64,000 nucleotides of DNA from assembly GCF_027812955.1 (NCBI RefSeq), contig NZ_JAPYZV010000001.1, forward strand, positions 124,001 through 188,000, in the 5' to 3' direction. This document shows, in pieces, positions 1-9,686 of the stretch. Source of the DNA: Pedococcus sp. 5OH_020 (GTDB lineage: Bacteria > Actinomycetota > Actinomycetes > Actinomycetales > Dermatophilaceae). The notes under the pieces are model-generated. The model was not told where the DNA came from, searched no databases, and saw only the letters and a program-made list of their open reading frames with translations. Both the position numbers and the translations under genes were made by a program. Numbering within the stretch: position 1 is the first letter of the stretch; every line of letters begins with the position of its first letter.

Positions 1-264
1 GTCGTGCGCGGCGAGATGGCACTGGTGGGCCCACGGCCTCCGCTGGAGCGCGAGGTTGCCGCGTACGAGCCCGACGCCGTCCGGCGGCTGCGCGTCAAGC
101 CAGGGCTGACCGGTCTCTGGCAGGTCAGTGGTCGCAGCGACCTGTCGTGGGACGAGTCGCTGCGTCTGGACCTGTGGTACGTCGACAACTGGTGCCTCGT
201 CCTGGACCTCCAGATCCTCGTCCGGACGGCCAGGGCGGTCCTGCGCGGCGCAGGAGCCTACTGA
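1..264 (+). CDS. Undecaprenyl-phosphate sugar-1-phosphate transferase, C-terminal end (partial)
   Basis: Only the last 87 codons are present; the reading frame is open at base 1, so the gene starts outside the window. The visible part carries the conserved C-terminal half of the bacterial sugar transferase (WcaJ/PglC-like) catalytic domain: the GExALVGPRPP motif, the block VKPGLTGLWQVSGR, and the closing Y-x-D-x-W-x-x-x-x-D-x-x-I-L-x-R-T pattern. Known members of this family transfer a hexose-1-phosphate from a nucleotide sugar to undecaprenyl phosphate at the inner face of the membrane, the first committed step of Wzx/Wzy-dependent polysaccharide assembly. That fits the glycosyltransferase, flippase and polymerase genes downstream. 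The sugar transferred cannot be read from this fragment. Confidence 0.9.
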   Translation, partial: VVRGEMALVGPRPPLEREVAAYEPDAVRRLRVKPGLTGLWQVSGRSDLSWDESLRLDLWYVDNWCLVLDLQILVRTARAVLRGAGAY

Positions 265-382
265 TGAGCATCGTGCGCGTGGGTGGCTTCGGCCTACCGC
301 AAAGGGACGATGCCGGTACGGCGCTTGCCGTCGATCGTGGGGTTCCGGACTCGGGGGCGGCCCTCGAGGGGAGGGGCGTGTG

Positions 383-1486
383 ATGCCGTTGCGGGCAGCA
401 GTCATCGGAGCGGGCTACTGGGGACCGAACCTGGTGCGGAACTTCAGGTCCAGTCCCGACTGGGACCTCGTCGCGGTGTGCGACCTCGACCCGGCCCGCG
501 CCGCGCGTGTGGTGGGCGACAGGAGCACCGTGGAGGTCGAGACCTCCCTGGAGGCCCTGCTGGCTCGACCGGACATCGACGCCGTGGCCGTGGCAACGCC
601 CGCCCAGACCCACTGCGGCATCGCCCTCGCGGCCCTGGAGGCCGGCAAGCACGTACTCGTGGAGAAGCCGTTGGCCTCGACGCTCAGCGACGCGACGAGG
701 ATGGTGGACCGCGCCGAGGAGCTGGGTCTGGTCCTCATGTGCGACCACACCTACTGCTACACCCCGCCCGTCCAGCACCTGCGGGCGCTGGTCCACAGTG
801 GTGAGCTGGGCGACATCCTGTTCGTGGACTCCGTACGCATCAACCTCGGCCTCGTGCAGCCGGACGTGGATGTCTTCTGGGACCTGGCGCCGCACGACCT
901 CTCCATACTGGACTTCGTCCTGCCGCACGGTCTTTCGCCTCTGGAGGTCTCGGCGCGCGGCTCCGACCCGATCGGCGCAGGAAACTCCTGTCTGGGGTAC
1001 CTGACGATGCCCATCGGCCACGGAGCGATCGCGAACATCCACGTGAACTGGCTGAGCCCGACCAAGATCCGGCACACCGTCGTGGGTGGCAGCCGCAAGA
1101 CGGTGGTGTGGGACGACCTCAACCCCCAGCAGCGGCTGTCGGTGTACGACCGGGGCGTCGACCTCGAGCTCACCGCCGGCACGGCCGACGCCGCAGAGAA
1201 GCGTGCGGTGAACGTCAACTACCGGCTGGGCGACATGTACGCACCGGCCCTGCCGGAGCGCGAGGCGCTCGGCCAGATGGTGACCGAGTTCGCCGACTCG
1301 ATCCACGAGGGCCGGGCGCCCTTGACCGACGGGCGTGCCGGGTTGCGAGTGCTGGCGGTCCTGGAGGCGGCGTCGGAGAGCCAGCGCCGCGCCGGCGCCA
1401 TGGCTCCGGTCGCTCTGACAGACCTGTACGCGCAGAGGCACGGCTTGGGCCAGCCGGTCGGGGTCGGCGTGGGGCTACTGCGATGA
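383..1486 (+). CDS. Gfo/Idh/MocA family NAD(P)-dependent sugar oxidoreductase
   Basis: A 367-residue dehydrogenase of the Gfo/Idh/MocA fold. The N-terminal Rossmann motif is IGAGYWGPN at about residues 7-15, followed by the family signature EKPLA with its conserved lysine near residue 96 and an HDLS segment in the substrate domain. ATG at 383 was chosen because a purine-rich GAGGGG lies about 8 bases upstream and homology starts there; the open frame further upstream is out-of-frame read-through of the sugar transferase. The stop overlaps the next start (ATGA), so it is probably translationally coupled to the epimerase. Relatives such as WlbA/WbpB oxidise C3 of UDP-GlcNAcA as a step towards 3-amino sugars, and two DegT aminotransferases occur later in the locus, but the substrate here is inferred only. 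Confidence 0.88.
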   Translation: MPLRAAVIGAGYWGPNLVRNFRSSPDWDLVAVCDLDPARAARVVGDRSTVEVETSLEALLARPDIDAVAVATPAQTHCGIALAALEAGKHVLVEKPLASTLSDATRMVDRAEELGLVLMCDHTYCYTPPVQHLRALVHSGELGDILFVDSVRINLGLVQPDVDVFWDLAPHDLSILDFVLPHGLSPLEVSARGSDPIGAGNSCLGYLTMPIGHGAIANIHVNWLSPTKIRHTVVGGSRKTVVWDDLNPQQRLSVYDRGVDLELTAGTADAAEKRAVNVNYRLGDMYAPALPEREALGQMVTEFADSIHEGRAPLTDGRAGLRVLAVLEAASESQRRAGAMAPVALTDLYAQRHGLGQPVGVGVGLLR

Positions 1487-2478
1487 CCGGCCTGCGCGGC
1501 GCTGCGGTGCTGGTCACCGGAGGAGCCGGGACCATCGGCTCCACGCTCGTCGACCAGCTGCTGATGGCGGGCGTGGCGCACGTCGACGTGCTGGACAACC
1601 TGGTCCGCGGACGGGTCGAGAACCTCGGCTGCGCCCTGGCCTCAGGTCGGGTGACGCTCGTCGAGGGCGACCTGCGTGACCGCGACCTGGTCCACGATGT
1701 CACGCGGGGCAAGGACCTCGTCTTCCACCAGGCTGCCATCCGCATCACCCAGTGTGCGGAGGAGCCGAGGCTGGCCCTCGAGGTCCTCGTCGACGGCACC
1801 TTCACGGTGCTGGAGGCCGCGGCTCAGCACGCCGTCGACAAGCTGGTCTTCGCGTCCTCGGCGTCGGTCTACGGGCTGGCGGAGTCGTTCCCGACCGACG
1901 AGCGGCACCACCACCACAACAACGACACGTTCTACGGCGCCGCCAAGTCGTTCAACGAGGGCATGGCGCGCAGCTTCCGCGCCATGTCGGGGCTCGACTA
2001 CGTCGGTCTGAGGTACTTCAACGTGTACGGGCCCAGGATGGATGTCCACGGGCTGTACACCGAGGTGCTCGTCAGATGGATGGAGCGCATCGCCGACGGC
2101 CAGCCACCGCTCATCTATGGGGACGGCCACCAGACCATGGACTTCGTCTTCACCCGCGACGTGGCGCGGGCGAACGTCCTGGCCGCCGGCAGCGACCTGT
2201 GCGAGGGCGTCTACAACGTCGCCAGTGGCACCGAGACGAGCCTGCTCGGCCTCGCCCAGGCGTTGCTCCGAGCCATGGACTCCGACCTCGCGGTCGAGCA
2301 TGGCCCGGATCGCGCCGTCAACGGCGTGACCCGCCGACTGGCGGACACGAACGCGGCGGCGCGGGACCTGGGGTTCACCACGGAGGTGGAGCTCGAGGAC
2401 GGTCTGCGCGAGCTCGTCGAGTGGTGGCGCCCGCAACGGGCCGCAGTGGCAGCGGGCCGCACGTTGTACCGCCCATGA
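1483..2478 (+). CDS. NAD-dependent sugar epimerase/dehydratase (extended SDR)
   Basis: A 331-residue extended short-chain dehydrogenase with the NAD-binding TGGAGTIGS motif at about residues 11-19, the active-site serine in a SSASVYG segment, the catalytic tyrosine-lysine pair as YGAAK, and the RYFNVYGPRM block typical of UDP-glucose 4-epimerase/WbpP-like enzymes. It starts within the stop of the preceding dehydrogenase (ATGA overlap), so the two are almost certainly one transcript. Such enzymes epimerise C4, or dehydrate nucleotide sugars, in the cytoplasm to supply EPS precursors. A run of four histidines near residue 143 sits in the loop just before the active-site tyrosine and is part of the native protein. 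The exact nucleotide sugar is not predictable by eye. Confidence 0.88.
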   Translation: MTGLRGAAVLVTGGAGTIGSTLVDQLLMAGVAHVDVLDNLVRGRVENLGCALASGRVTLVEGDLRDRDLVHDVTRGKDLVFHQAAIRITQCAEEPRLALEVLVDGTFTVLEAAAQHAVDKLVFASSASVYGLAESFPTDERHHHHNNDTFYGAAKSFNEGMARSFRAMSGLDYVGLRYFNVYGPRMDVHGLYTEVLVRWMERIADGQPPLIYGDGHQTMDFVFTRDVARANVLAAGSDLCEGVYNVASGTETSLLGLAQALLRAMDSDLAVEHGPDRAVNGVTRRLADTNAAARDLGFTTEVELEDGLRELVEWWRPQRAAVAAGRTLYRP

Positions 2479-2518
2479 CCGAACCCCGCATCATCACCAC
2501 GGCCTGGAGGGACTGACG

Positions 2519-5500
2519 ATGGGTCTCCGACGCAGCACGAGGGCGGTTGCTTCGGAGCGCTCCCCTCGCTCCACCACTGTGGGACGCCGTGTCCTCGCCG
2601 CCATCGCCGCGTTCGCAGCAGGAGCGGTCGGTCCGCTGGCGCTGGTCCAGACGCCGGCGGGGGCGGCAGGGCCGTGCGGGCCGCCGGTCGTGAGCGTGGT
2701 CGCCTGCGAGAACACCCAGACCGGTGACCCGGCCAGCGACTGGGAGATCACCGGAGCGGGCTCGACGTCCATCCAGGGGTTCGCGACGTCGATGTCCGTG
2801 AACGCGGGCCAGACCGTGCAGTTCAAGGTCAACACGCCCTCGACGAGCTACCACTTCGACATCCTGCGGCTCGGCTACTACCAGGGCAACGGCGCGAGAA
2901 AGGTCGCCGCGAACCTGAGGCCGTCCGCCACCCTGCCGCAGAGCCAGCCCCCCTGCCTGGCGGCTCAGGACTCCACTGGCCTCATCGACTGCGGCAACTG
3001 GGGGGTGTCGGCGTCCTGGACCGTGCCGTCGACCGCGGTGTCCGGGGTCTACATCGCGCACCTGGTCCGCGACGACGCGACCGGGGGCAGCCACATCACC
3101 TTCGTCGTCCGCAACGACGCGGGCCACTCCGACGTCCTGTTCCAGACCTCGGACCAGACGTGGCAGGCCTACAACACCTATGGAGGCAACAGCCTCTACT
3201 CGTGCGCGACGAACTGCCCCCCGGGCAGCCCGGCCGCGTACAAGGGCGCCTCCAAGGTGTCGTACAACCGGCCGTTCCACACGGCCGAGGACGACCAGGG
3301 CGGTCGTAGCTGGCTGATGTACGCCGAGTACCCGATGATCCGGTTCCTGGAGCAGAACGGCTATGACGTCGCCTACACGAGCGGGCTGGACACGTCGACG
3401 GCGGCAGGCGGCGCCCTGCTGACGAACCACAAGGTCTTCATGTCAACCGGTCACGACGAGTACTGGTCCGGGGTGGAGCGCACGAACGTCGAGGCGGCCC
3501 GCGACGCGGGTGTCAGCCTGGCGTTCTTCTCCGGCAACGAGGTCTTCTGGAAGACCCGCTTCGAGCCGAGCATCGACGGCACGAGCACCCCCAACCGGAC
3601 GCTGGTCTGCTACAAGGAGACCCACTACGACGGGGTCGTCGACCCGAAGGACCCACCGACCTGGACCGGCACGTGGCAGGACCCGCGGTTCAGCCCGCCG
3701 GGCGACGGCGGCAAGCCGCAGAACGCCCTCACCGGCCAGCTGTTCATGGTGAACTCCGGGACGACGGACATCCGGGTGCCGGCCCAGTACTCCGCGCTGC
3801 GGTTCTGGCGCAACACGGCGGTGGCCAGCCTCGGCACCGGGCAGACGCTGACGCTGGGCAGCGGTCTCGGCACCCTCGGGTACGAATGGGACGTCGACCC
3901 GGACAACGGGTTCCGGCCGGCCGGGACGTTCCGTATGTCGTCGACCACCACCACCAGTGCCGAGGTGTTCACCGACTACGGCAGTACGACCATCACCCCG
4001 GGGACCGCCACGCACAACCTCACGCTGTACCGGGCGCCGAGCGGCGCGCTCGTCTTCGGGGCGGGGACCGTCCAGTGGTCGTGGGGGCTGGGCGACCCGC
4101 AGAAGACCCCTGACCGGAACATGCAGCAGGCGACGGTGAACCTGTTCGCCGACATGGGCGCCCAGCCGTATGCCCTCGCCACCGGTCTGACCCTCGCCAC
4201 CGTCTCGGCCGACAAGACCGCACCAACGTCCGCGGTGACGTCTCCGGCGGCCAACGCCAGCATCGGTGACGGCGCGAAGCTGACGGTCAGCGGGACGGCG
4301 GCGGACACGGGAGGCGGGGTCGTCGCGGGCGTCGAGGTCTCCACCGACGGCGGCACGACGTGGCATCCGGCCACCGGGACGACGAGCTGGACCTACAGCT
4401 GGGTGGCCCACGGCCGGCCCACTGCCACGATCAAGACGCGCGCCGTCGACGACAGCGGGAACGTCGAGGTGCCGTCTGCCGGAACGACCGTCAACGTCGG
4501 CTGCACCTGCTCCATCTTCGGTGTCGGCTCGGCCCCCACCACCGCGGCCACGGGGCCCGCCGGTGGCGTCGAGGTCGGGGTCAAGTTCAAGTCGGACGCC
4601 TCCGGGGTCGTCACGGGCCTCCGGTTCTACAAGGCCAGCACCAACACCGGCACCCACATCGGGAACCTGTGGAGCTCCTCCGGGACCAAGCTGGCCTCCG
4701 TCACCTTCAGCAACGAGAGCACGTCGGGGTGGCAGCAGGCGACGTTCTCCAGCCCGGTCGCCATCAACGCCAACAGTACGTACGTCGCGTCCTACTTCGC
4801 TCCCACCGGGCACACCGCCCTGGACGACATGTACTTCTACGCCAACCCGTCCCCCGGGCCGTATGCCAGCGGCAGCGTCGACAGCCCGCCACTGCACGCC
4901 CTGCGCAACGCCAACGGCACCCTCAACGGGATGTTCCAGGACAGCAGCACGAGCACCTTCCCGACCGACAGCGACGGCGCCACCAACTACTGGGTCGACG
5001 TGATGTTCAACCCGAACACCGGCCCGGCGACCGCCCCAGGGGCGCCGACGACCGTCACCGCCACCCCGGGCAACGCCTCCGCGCAGGTCTCGTGGACGAC
5101 ACCCTCGGACGGCGGTAGCCCGATCACGAGCTTCAAGGTGACGCCGTACATCGGGACGACGGCCCAGACCCCGACGACGGTTCCAGGCAACCCCCCGGAC
5201 ACGACGGTCACCATCAACGGCTTGAGCAACGGCACGGCCTACACGTTCACGGTCTCGGCGACGAACGCCGTGGGCACCAGCCCCGTGTCCGCCTCCTCGA
5301 ACCCCGTCACTCCGACGGAGACGAGCTGCACCGCCTGCACGATCTGGTCCTCCACGACGGTTCCCAACACCACCGACCAGGGCGACCCCGGCTCGATCGA
5401 GCTCGGGACCAAGTTCAAGGCGGACGCCAACGGGCAGATCAAGGGGATCCGCTTCTACAAGAGCACCGCCAACACCGGTACCCACATCGGGAGCCTGTGG

Positions 5501-8500
5501 ACCTCGGCCGGTACCAAGCTCGCGTCGGCCACCTTCAGCAACGAGACCCCTTCAGGCTGGCAGCAGGTCAACTTCGCGAGCCCCGTGACGATCACCGCCG
5601 GCACCGTGTACGTCGCCTCCTACTTCGCCCCGGCGGGCCACTATGCCTCGGACACGGGCTACTTCGCCGCCTCCGGCGTGGACAACGGTGCCCTGCACGC
5701 CCTGCGGGACGGCGTGAGCGGCGGTAACGGCGTCTACCGCTACGGCACGAGCAGCGTGTTCCCCAACAGCACCTTCAACTCGGAGGGCTACTACGTCGAC
5801 GTCGTCTACTCGACGGTCCCCGCCAGCGCGCCCGCCGCACCGTCGAACGTGACGGCTACGGCAGGGAACGCGACGGCGACGGTGAGCTGGACCGCACCAT
5901 CGGACGGTGGCAGCACCATCACGAGCTACACGGTCACGCCCTACATCGGAGGGTCCGCGCAGACGTCGACCACCGTGAGCGGCAGCCCACCGGCGACCAC
6001 CGCGACGTTCACCGGACTGACCAACGACACCGCCTACACGTTCCGCGTGTCCGCGACCAACGACGTGGGCACCGGCCCCGTGTCAGCCGCATCGCCCGCA
6101 GTGACGCCGTCGGCCCCCCACCCGCCCGGCGCCCCGACGAACGTCACCGCCACCGCCGGGAACGGTTCGGCCACCGTGAGCTGGACCGCGCCCTCGAACG
6201 GAGGTAGCGCGATCACGAGCTACACCGTCACCCCCTACCTCGGCTCGACGGCGCAGACGCCCACGACCGTGACGGGCAGCCCGCCCGCTGCCAGCACCAC
6301 CGTCCTCGGGCTGACCAACGGCACGGCGTACACGTTCACGGTCTCGGCGACGAACGCCCTCGGGACGGGCGCCGAGTCGGCGCCGTCCGACCCGGTCACC
6401 CCGACCGGGACCACGACGCCCGCTGCGCCGACCGGCGTTGCTGCAACTGCCGGGGACGCGTCCGCGGTGGTGACCTGGACAGCCCCGCCGAGCGGGGACA
6501 GCGCGGTCACGAGCTACACCGTCACCCCGTACATCGGGTCGACGGCTCAAAGTGCGACGACGGTCAGCGGGAGCCCACCGGCCACGACCGCGACGGTCAA
6601 CGGGCTCACCAACGGCACTGCGTACACCTTCACGGTCTCCGCCACGAACGCCGTGGGCTCGGGGCCCGACTCGGCGCACTCCGCGCCCGTGACGCCGGCA
6701 GCCGTCTGTACGGCCTGCACCATCTGGCCGTCCTCGGCGACGCCGGCCAGCCCGAGCATCGCCGACACCTCGCCGGTGGAGCTCGGCGTGAAGTTCAAGA
6801 CGGACGTCAACGGCTCGATCACCGGGATCCGGTTCTACAAGGGCACGGGCAACACCGGCACCCACGTCGGGGCGCTGTGGAGTGCTTCGGGGACGAAGCT
6901 GGCGTCCGTGACGTTCACCGGCGAGAGTGCGTCGGGCTGGCAGCAGGCGACCTTCGCCACAGCGGTCCCCGTCACGGCCGGCACGGTGTATGTCGCGTCC
7001 TACTTCGCTCCCGCGGGCCACTACGCCGGTGACGGCGGCTACTTCGCCACCGGCATCGACGGCGACCCCCTCAACGCTCTCCAGGACGGTGTCAGCGGGG
7101 GCAACGGCGTCTACGGCTACTCCGCGACCGCGAGCACCTTCCCGTCCAACAGCTTCAACTCGACGAACTACTGGGTCGACGTCGTGTTCTCGAACGCGCC
7201 GGCCGCCGCGCCGGTGGTTCCGGCCGCCCCGACAGGAGTGACGGCGACGGGCGGGGACGCCTCGGCAGCGGTGTCCTGGACCGCTCCCGCCGACGGTGGC
7301 AGCGCGATCACGCGCTACACGGTGACCCCGTACGTCGGGTCGACGGCGCAGGCGGCGACGACGGTCAGCGGCAGCCCACCGGCCACGACCGCCACAGTCA
7401 CCGGACTGACCAACGGCACGGCGTACACGTTCAAGGTGTCCGCCACCAATGCCGTTGGCACGGGCGCCGCCTCGGCCTCGTCCAGCCCAGTCACCCCGGC
7501 GGCGACGACGTGCACTGCGTGCACCATCTGGCCGTCCACCGCCTCGCCGACCAACGCCAGCACCGCGGACGGGTCGCCGGTGGAGGTCGGGGTGAAGTTC
7601 ACGTCCGACGTGAGTGGCTCGGTCACCGGGATCCGGTTCTACAAGGGCACCGGCAACACAGGCACCCACGTCGGGTCGCTCTGGTCGGCTACTGGGACCA
7701 GGCTGGCGTCGGTCACCTTCACGGGCGAGGCAGCCTCGGGGTGGCAGCAGGCCACCTTCGCGACTCCTGTGGCCATCACGGCCGGGACGGTGTACGTCGC
7801 GTCATACTTCGCCCCGGTCGGTCACTACGCCGGCGACGGCGGGTACTTCACCACGGCGGTCGACAACGCGCCCCTGCACGCGCTGAAGGACGGCACCAGC
7901 GGTGGCAACGGCGTCTACGCCTACGCGGGCACGAGCACCTTCCCCTCCAACACGTTCAACGCCGGGAACTACTGGGTCGACGTGCTGTTCTCCACATCGT
8001 CGCCGCCGGCGGCTACCGCCCCCGCTGCTCCGAGCGGTGTCACGGCGACCGCCGGGGACGCCTCGGCAGCGGTGTCCTGGACCGCTCCCGCCGACGGTGG
8101 CAGCGCGATCACGCGCTACACGGTGACCCCCTACGTCGGGTCGACGGCGCAGGCGGCGACGACGGTCAGCGGCAGCCCGCCGGCCACGACCACCACAGTC
8201 ACCGGACTGACCAACGGCACGGCGTACACGTTCAAGGTGTCCGCCACCAATGCCGTTGGTACGGGCGCCGCCTCGGCCTCGTCCAGCCCAGTCACCCCGG
8301 CGGCGACGACGTGCACCGCGTGCACCATCTGGCCGTCCACGGCGGCGCCGGCCAACCCGACCAACACCGACAGCTCGTCCGTGGAGCTGGGCGTCAAGTT
8401 CACGTCCGACGTCAGCGGCTCGGTCACCGGGATCCGGTTCTACAAGGGCACCGGCAACACGGGCACGCACCTGGGGTCGCTGTGGTCGGCGACCGGCACC

Positions 8501-9604
8501 AGGCTGGCGTCCGTGACCTTCACCGGCGAGACCGCTTCCGGCTGGCAGCAGGCCACCTTCGCGACTCCTGTGGCCATCACGGCCGGAACGGTGTACGTCG
8601 CGTCGTACTTCGCCCCGGTCGGTCACTACGCGGGCGACGGCGGGTACTTCACCTCGGCGGTCGACAGGGCGCCCCTGCACGCGCTGAAGGACGGCACCAG
8701 CGGTGGCAACGGCGTCTACGGCTACGCGGGGTCCAGTGGCTTCCCGACCAGCACCTTCAACGGGGCGAACTACTGGGTCGACGTGCTGTTCTCCACGTCG
8801 TCCCCGCCGGCGGCTACCGCCCCTGCTGCTCCGACCGGTGTCACGGCGACCGCCGGCAACGCCTCGGCAGCGGTGTCCTGGACCGCTCCTGCCGACGGTG
8901 GCAGCGCGATCACGAGCTACACCGTCACCCCGTACGTCGGGTCGACGGCGCAGGCGGCGACGACGGTCAGCGGCAGCCCGCCGGCCACCACGGCCACGGT
9001 TACCGGCCTGACCAACGGCACGGCGTACACGTTCAAGGTGTCAGCGACCAATGCCGTCGGGACAGGGGCCCTCTCGGCAGCGTCCGGCGCCGTCACGCCG
9101 GCAGCGCCCACCTGCACCGACTGCACCATCTGGGCCGCCACCGCGACGCCGGCGACGGCTGACGTGGCGGACCCGTCCTCAGTGGAGCTGGGCGTGAAGT
9201 TCACGTCCGACGTGAGCGGTTCGCTCACCGGGATCCGGTTCTACAAGGGTCCGGGGAACACCGGCACGCACGTCGGGTCGCTCTGGTCGGCCACCGGCAC
9301 CAGGCTGGCGTCGGTCACCTTCACGGGCGAGACAGCCTCGGGGTGGCAGCAGGCAACCTTCGCGACCCCGGTGGCCATCACGGCTGGGACGGTGTACGTC
9401 GCGTCGTACTTCGCCCCGGTGGGGCACTACTCCGCGAACGGCGCCTACTTCACCACGGCCGTTGACAACGGGCCCCTGCACGCCCTGAAGGACGGGGTCG
9501 CGGGTGGTAACGGGGTGTACGGCTACGGTGCGTCCAGCGTCTTCCCCACCGAGACGTTCAACGCCGCCAACTACTGGGTCGACGTGCTCTTCTCCACCGG
9601 GTAG
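2519..9604 (+). CDS. Giant secreted protein: DMFase-like domain + Ig-like + 6 DUF4082 + 7 FN3 repeats
   Basis: A 2361-residue exported protein. Residues 1 to about 49 form a long, arginine-rich signal peptide ending PAGAAG. Residues about 60-555 resemble the large C-terminal domain of N,N-dimethylformamidase beta subunit, with HDEYWS, FFSGNE and GYEWD segments. About 560-655 is an Ig-like domain. The rest alternates DUF4082 and fibronectin type III domains: DUF4082 units begin at cysteine pairs near residues 662, 937, 1397, 1665, 1932 and 2199; FN3 units lie at about 840, 1105, 1200, 1300, 1565, 1832 and 2100. No C-terminal anchor or sorting motif is seen; it ends with the sixth DUF4082. A GGAGG ribosome site precedes ATG 2519. 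It sits between EPS enzymes, suggesting a secreted polymer-binding or matrix protein. Function unknown; hydrolase activity is not shown. Confidence 0.85.
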   Translation: MGLRRSTRAVASERSPRSTTVGRRVLAAIAAFAAGAVGPLALVQTPAGAAGPCGPPVVSVVACENTQTGDPASDWEITGAGSTSIQGFATSMSVNAGQTVQFKVNTPSTSYHFDILRLGYYQGNGARKVAANLRPSATLPQSQPPCLAAQDSTGLIDCGNWGVSASWTVPSTAVSGVYIAHLVRDDATGGSHITFVVRNDAGHSDVLFQTSDQTWQAYNTYGGNSLYSCATNCPPGSPAAYKGASKVSYNRPFHTAEDDQGGRSWLMYAEYPMIRFLEQNGYDVAYTSGLDTSTAAGGALLTNHKVFMSTGHDEYWSGVERTNVEAARDAGVSLAFFSGNEVFWKTRFEPSIDGTSTPNRTLVCYKETHYDGVVDPKDPPTWTGTWQDPRFSPPGDGGKPQNALTGQLFMVNSGTTDIRVPAQYSALRFWRNTAVASLGTGQTLTLGSGLGTLGYEWDVDPDNGFRPAGTFRMSSTTTTSAEVFTDYGSTTITPGTATHNLTLYRAPSGALVFGAGTVQWSWGLGDPQKTPDRNMQQATVNLFADMGAQPYALATGLTLATVSADKTAPTSAVTSPAANASIGDGAKLTVSGTAADTGGGVVAGVEVSTDGGTTWHPATGTTSWTYSWVAHGRPTATIKTRAVDDSGNVEVPSAGTTVNVGCTCSIFGVGSAPTTAATGPAGGVEVGVKFKSDASGVVTGLRFYKASTNTGTHIGNLWSSSGTKLASVTFSNESTSGWQQATFSSPVAINANSTYVASYFAPTGHTALDDMYFYANPSPGPYASGSVDSPPLHALRNANGTLNGMFQDSSTSTFPTDSDGATNYWVDVMFNPNTGPATAPGAPTTVTATPGNASAQVSWTTPSDGGSPITSFKVTPYIGTTAQTPTTVPGNPPDTTVTINGLSNGTAYTFTVSATNAVGTSPVSASSNPVTPTETSCTACTIWSSTTVPNTTDQGDPGSIELGTKFKADANGQIKGIRFYKSTANTGTHIGSLWTSAGTKLASATFSNETPSGWQQVNFASPVTITAGTVYVASYFAPAGHYASDTGYFAASGVDNGALHALRDGVSGGNGVYRYGTSSVFPNSTFNSEGYYVDVVYSTVPASAPAAPSNVTATAGNATATVSWTAPSDGGSTITSYTVTPYIGGSAQTSTTVSGSPPATTATFTGLTNDTAYTFRVSATNDVGTGPVSAASPAVTPSAPHPPGAPTNVTATAGNGSATVSWTAPSNGGSAITSYTVTPYLGSTAQTPTTVTGSPPAASTTVLGLTNGTAYTFTVSATNALGTGAESAPSDPVTPTGTTTPAAPTGVAATAGDASAVVTWTAPPSGDSAVTSYTVTPYIGSTAQSATTVSGSPPATTATVNGLTNGTAYTFTVSATNAVGSGPDSAHSAPVTPAAVCTACTIWPSSATPASPSIADTSPVELGVKFKTDVNGSITGIRFYKGTGNTGTHVGALWSASGTKLASVTFTGESASGWQQATFATAVPVTAGTVYVASYFAPAGHYAGDGGYFATGIDGDPLNALQDGVSGGNGVYGYSATASTFPSNSFNSTNYWVDVVFSNAPAAAPVVPAAPTGVTATGGDASAAVSWTAPADGGSAITRYTVTPYVGSTAQAATTVSGSPPATTATVTGLTNGTAYTFKVSATNAVGTGAASASSSPVTPAATTCTACTIWPSTASPTNASTADGSPVEVGVKFTSDVSGSVTGIRFYKGTGNTGTHVGSLWSATGTRLASVTFTGEAASGWQQATFATPVAITAGTVYVASYFAPVGHYAGDGGYFTTAVDNAPLHALKDGTSGGNGVYAYAGTSTFPSNTFNAGNYWVDVLFSTSSPPAATAPAAPSGVTATAGDASAAVSWTAPADGGSAITRYTVTPYVGSTAQAATTVSGSPPATTTTVTGLTNGTAYTFKVSATNAVGTGAASASSSPVTPAATTCTACTIWPSTAAPANPTNTDSSSVELGVKFTSDVSGSVTGIRFYKGTGNTGTHLGSLWSATGTRLASVTFTGETASGWQQATFATPVAITAGTVYVASYFAPVGHYAGDGGYFTSAVDRAPLHALKDGTSGGNGVYGYAGSSGFPTSTFNGANYWVDVLFSTSSPPAATAPAAPTGVTATAGNASAAVSWTAPADGGSAITSYTVTPYVGSTAQAATTVSGSPPATTATVTGLTNGTAYTFKVSATNAVGTGALSAASGAVTPAAPTCTDCTIWAATATPATADVADPSSVELGVKFTSDVSGSLTGIRFYKGPGNTGTHVGSLWSATGTRLASVTFTGETASGWQQATFATPVAITAGTVYVASYFAPVGHYSANGAYFTTAVDNGPLHALKDGVAGGNGVYGYGASSVFPTETFNAANYWVDVLFSTG
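6707..9601 (+). repeat. Near-identical DUF4082+FN3 tandem repeat inside the giant gene (801-804 bp period)
   Basis: The start of the DUF4082 unit (Cys-Thr-x-Cys-Thr-Ile-Trp) recurs at 6707, 7511, 8312 and 9113, giving periods of 804, 801 and 801 bp. Long stretches are identical or nearly so at nucleotide level; for instance the FN3 segments around 7261-7500 and 8062-8300 differ at few positions. The last copy ends with the gene. This is recent tandem duplication within one reading frame; the earlier DUF4082 copies near 4502 and 5327 are more diverged. Confidence 0.92.
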
Positions 9605-9686
9605 CGGCGACGGCGGAACAGGCACACAGGGCAGCGGCAGACATGAAGGAGATCGGGATGGGCCACCGGACCGCGGAGCCTCGGGA

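Noticed and set aside
1909-1926. Run of four histidines in the first epimerase, which could be mistaken for an engineered tag
   Set aside because: It lies in the natural loop before the YGAAK active site where many epimerases carry polar residues; there is no vector-like sequence around it.
3443-5485. Minus-strand open frame of 680 codons opposite the giant gene
   Set aside because: Antisense of repetitive FN3/DUF4082 coding; Arg/Gly-rich translation without family features.
6707-9601. Regular repeats considered as a CRISPR-like or satellite array
   Set aside because: The units are about 800 bp, in frame, and encode DUF4082/FN3 domains; no short repeat-spacer pattern or cas gene is present.
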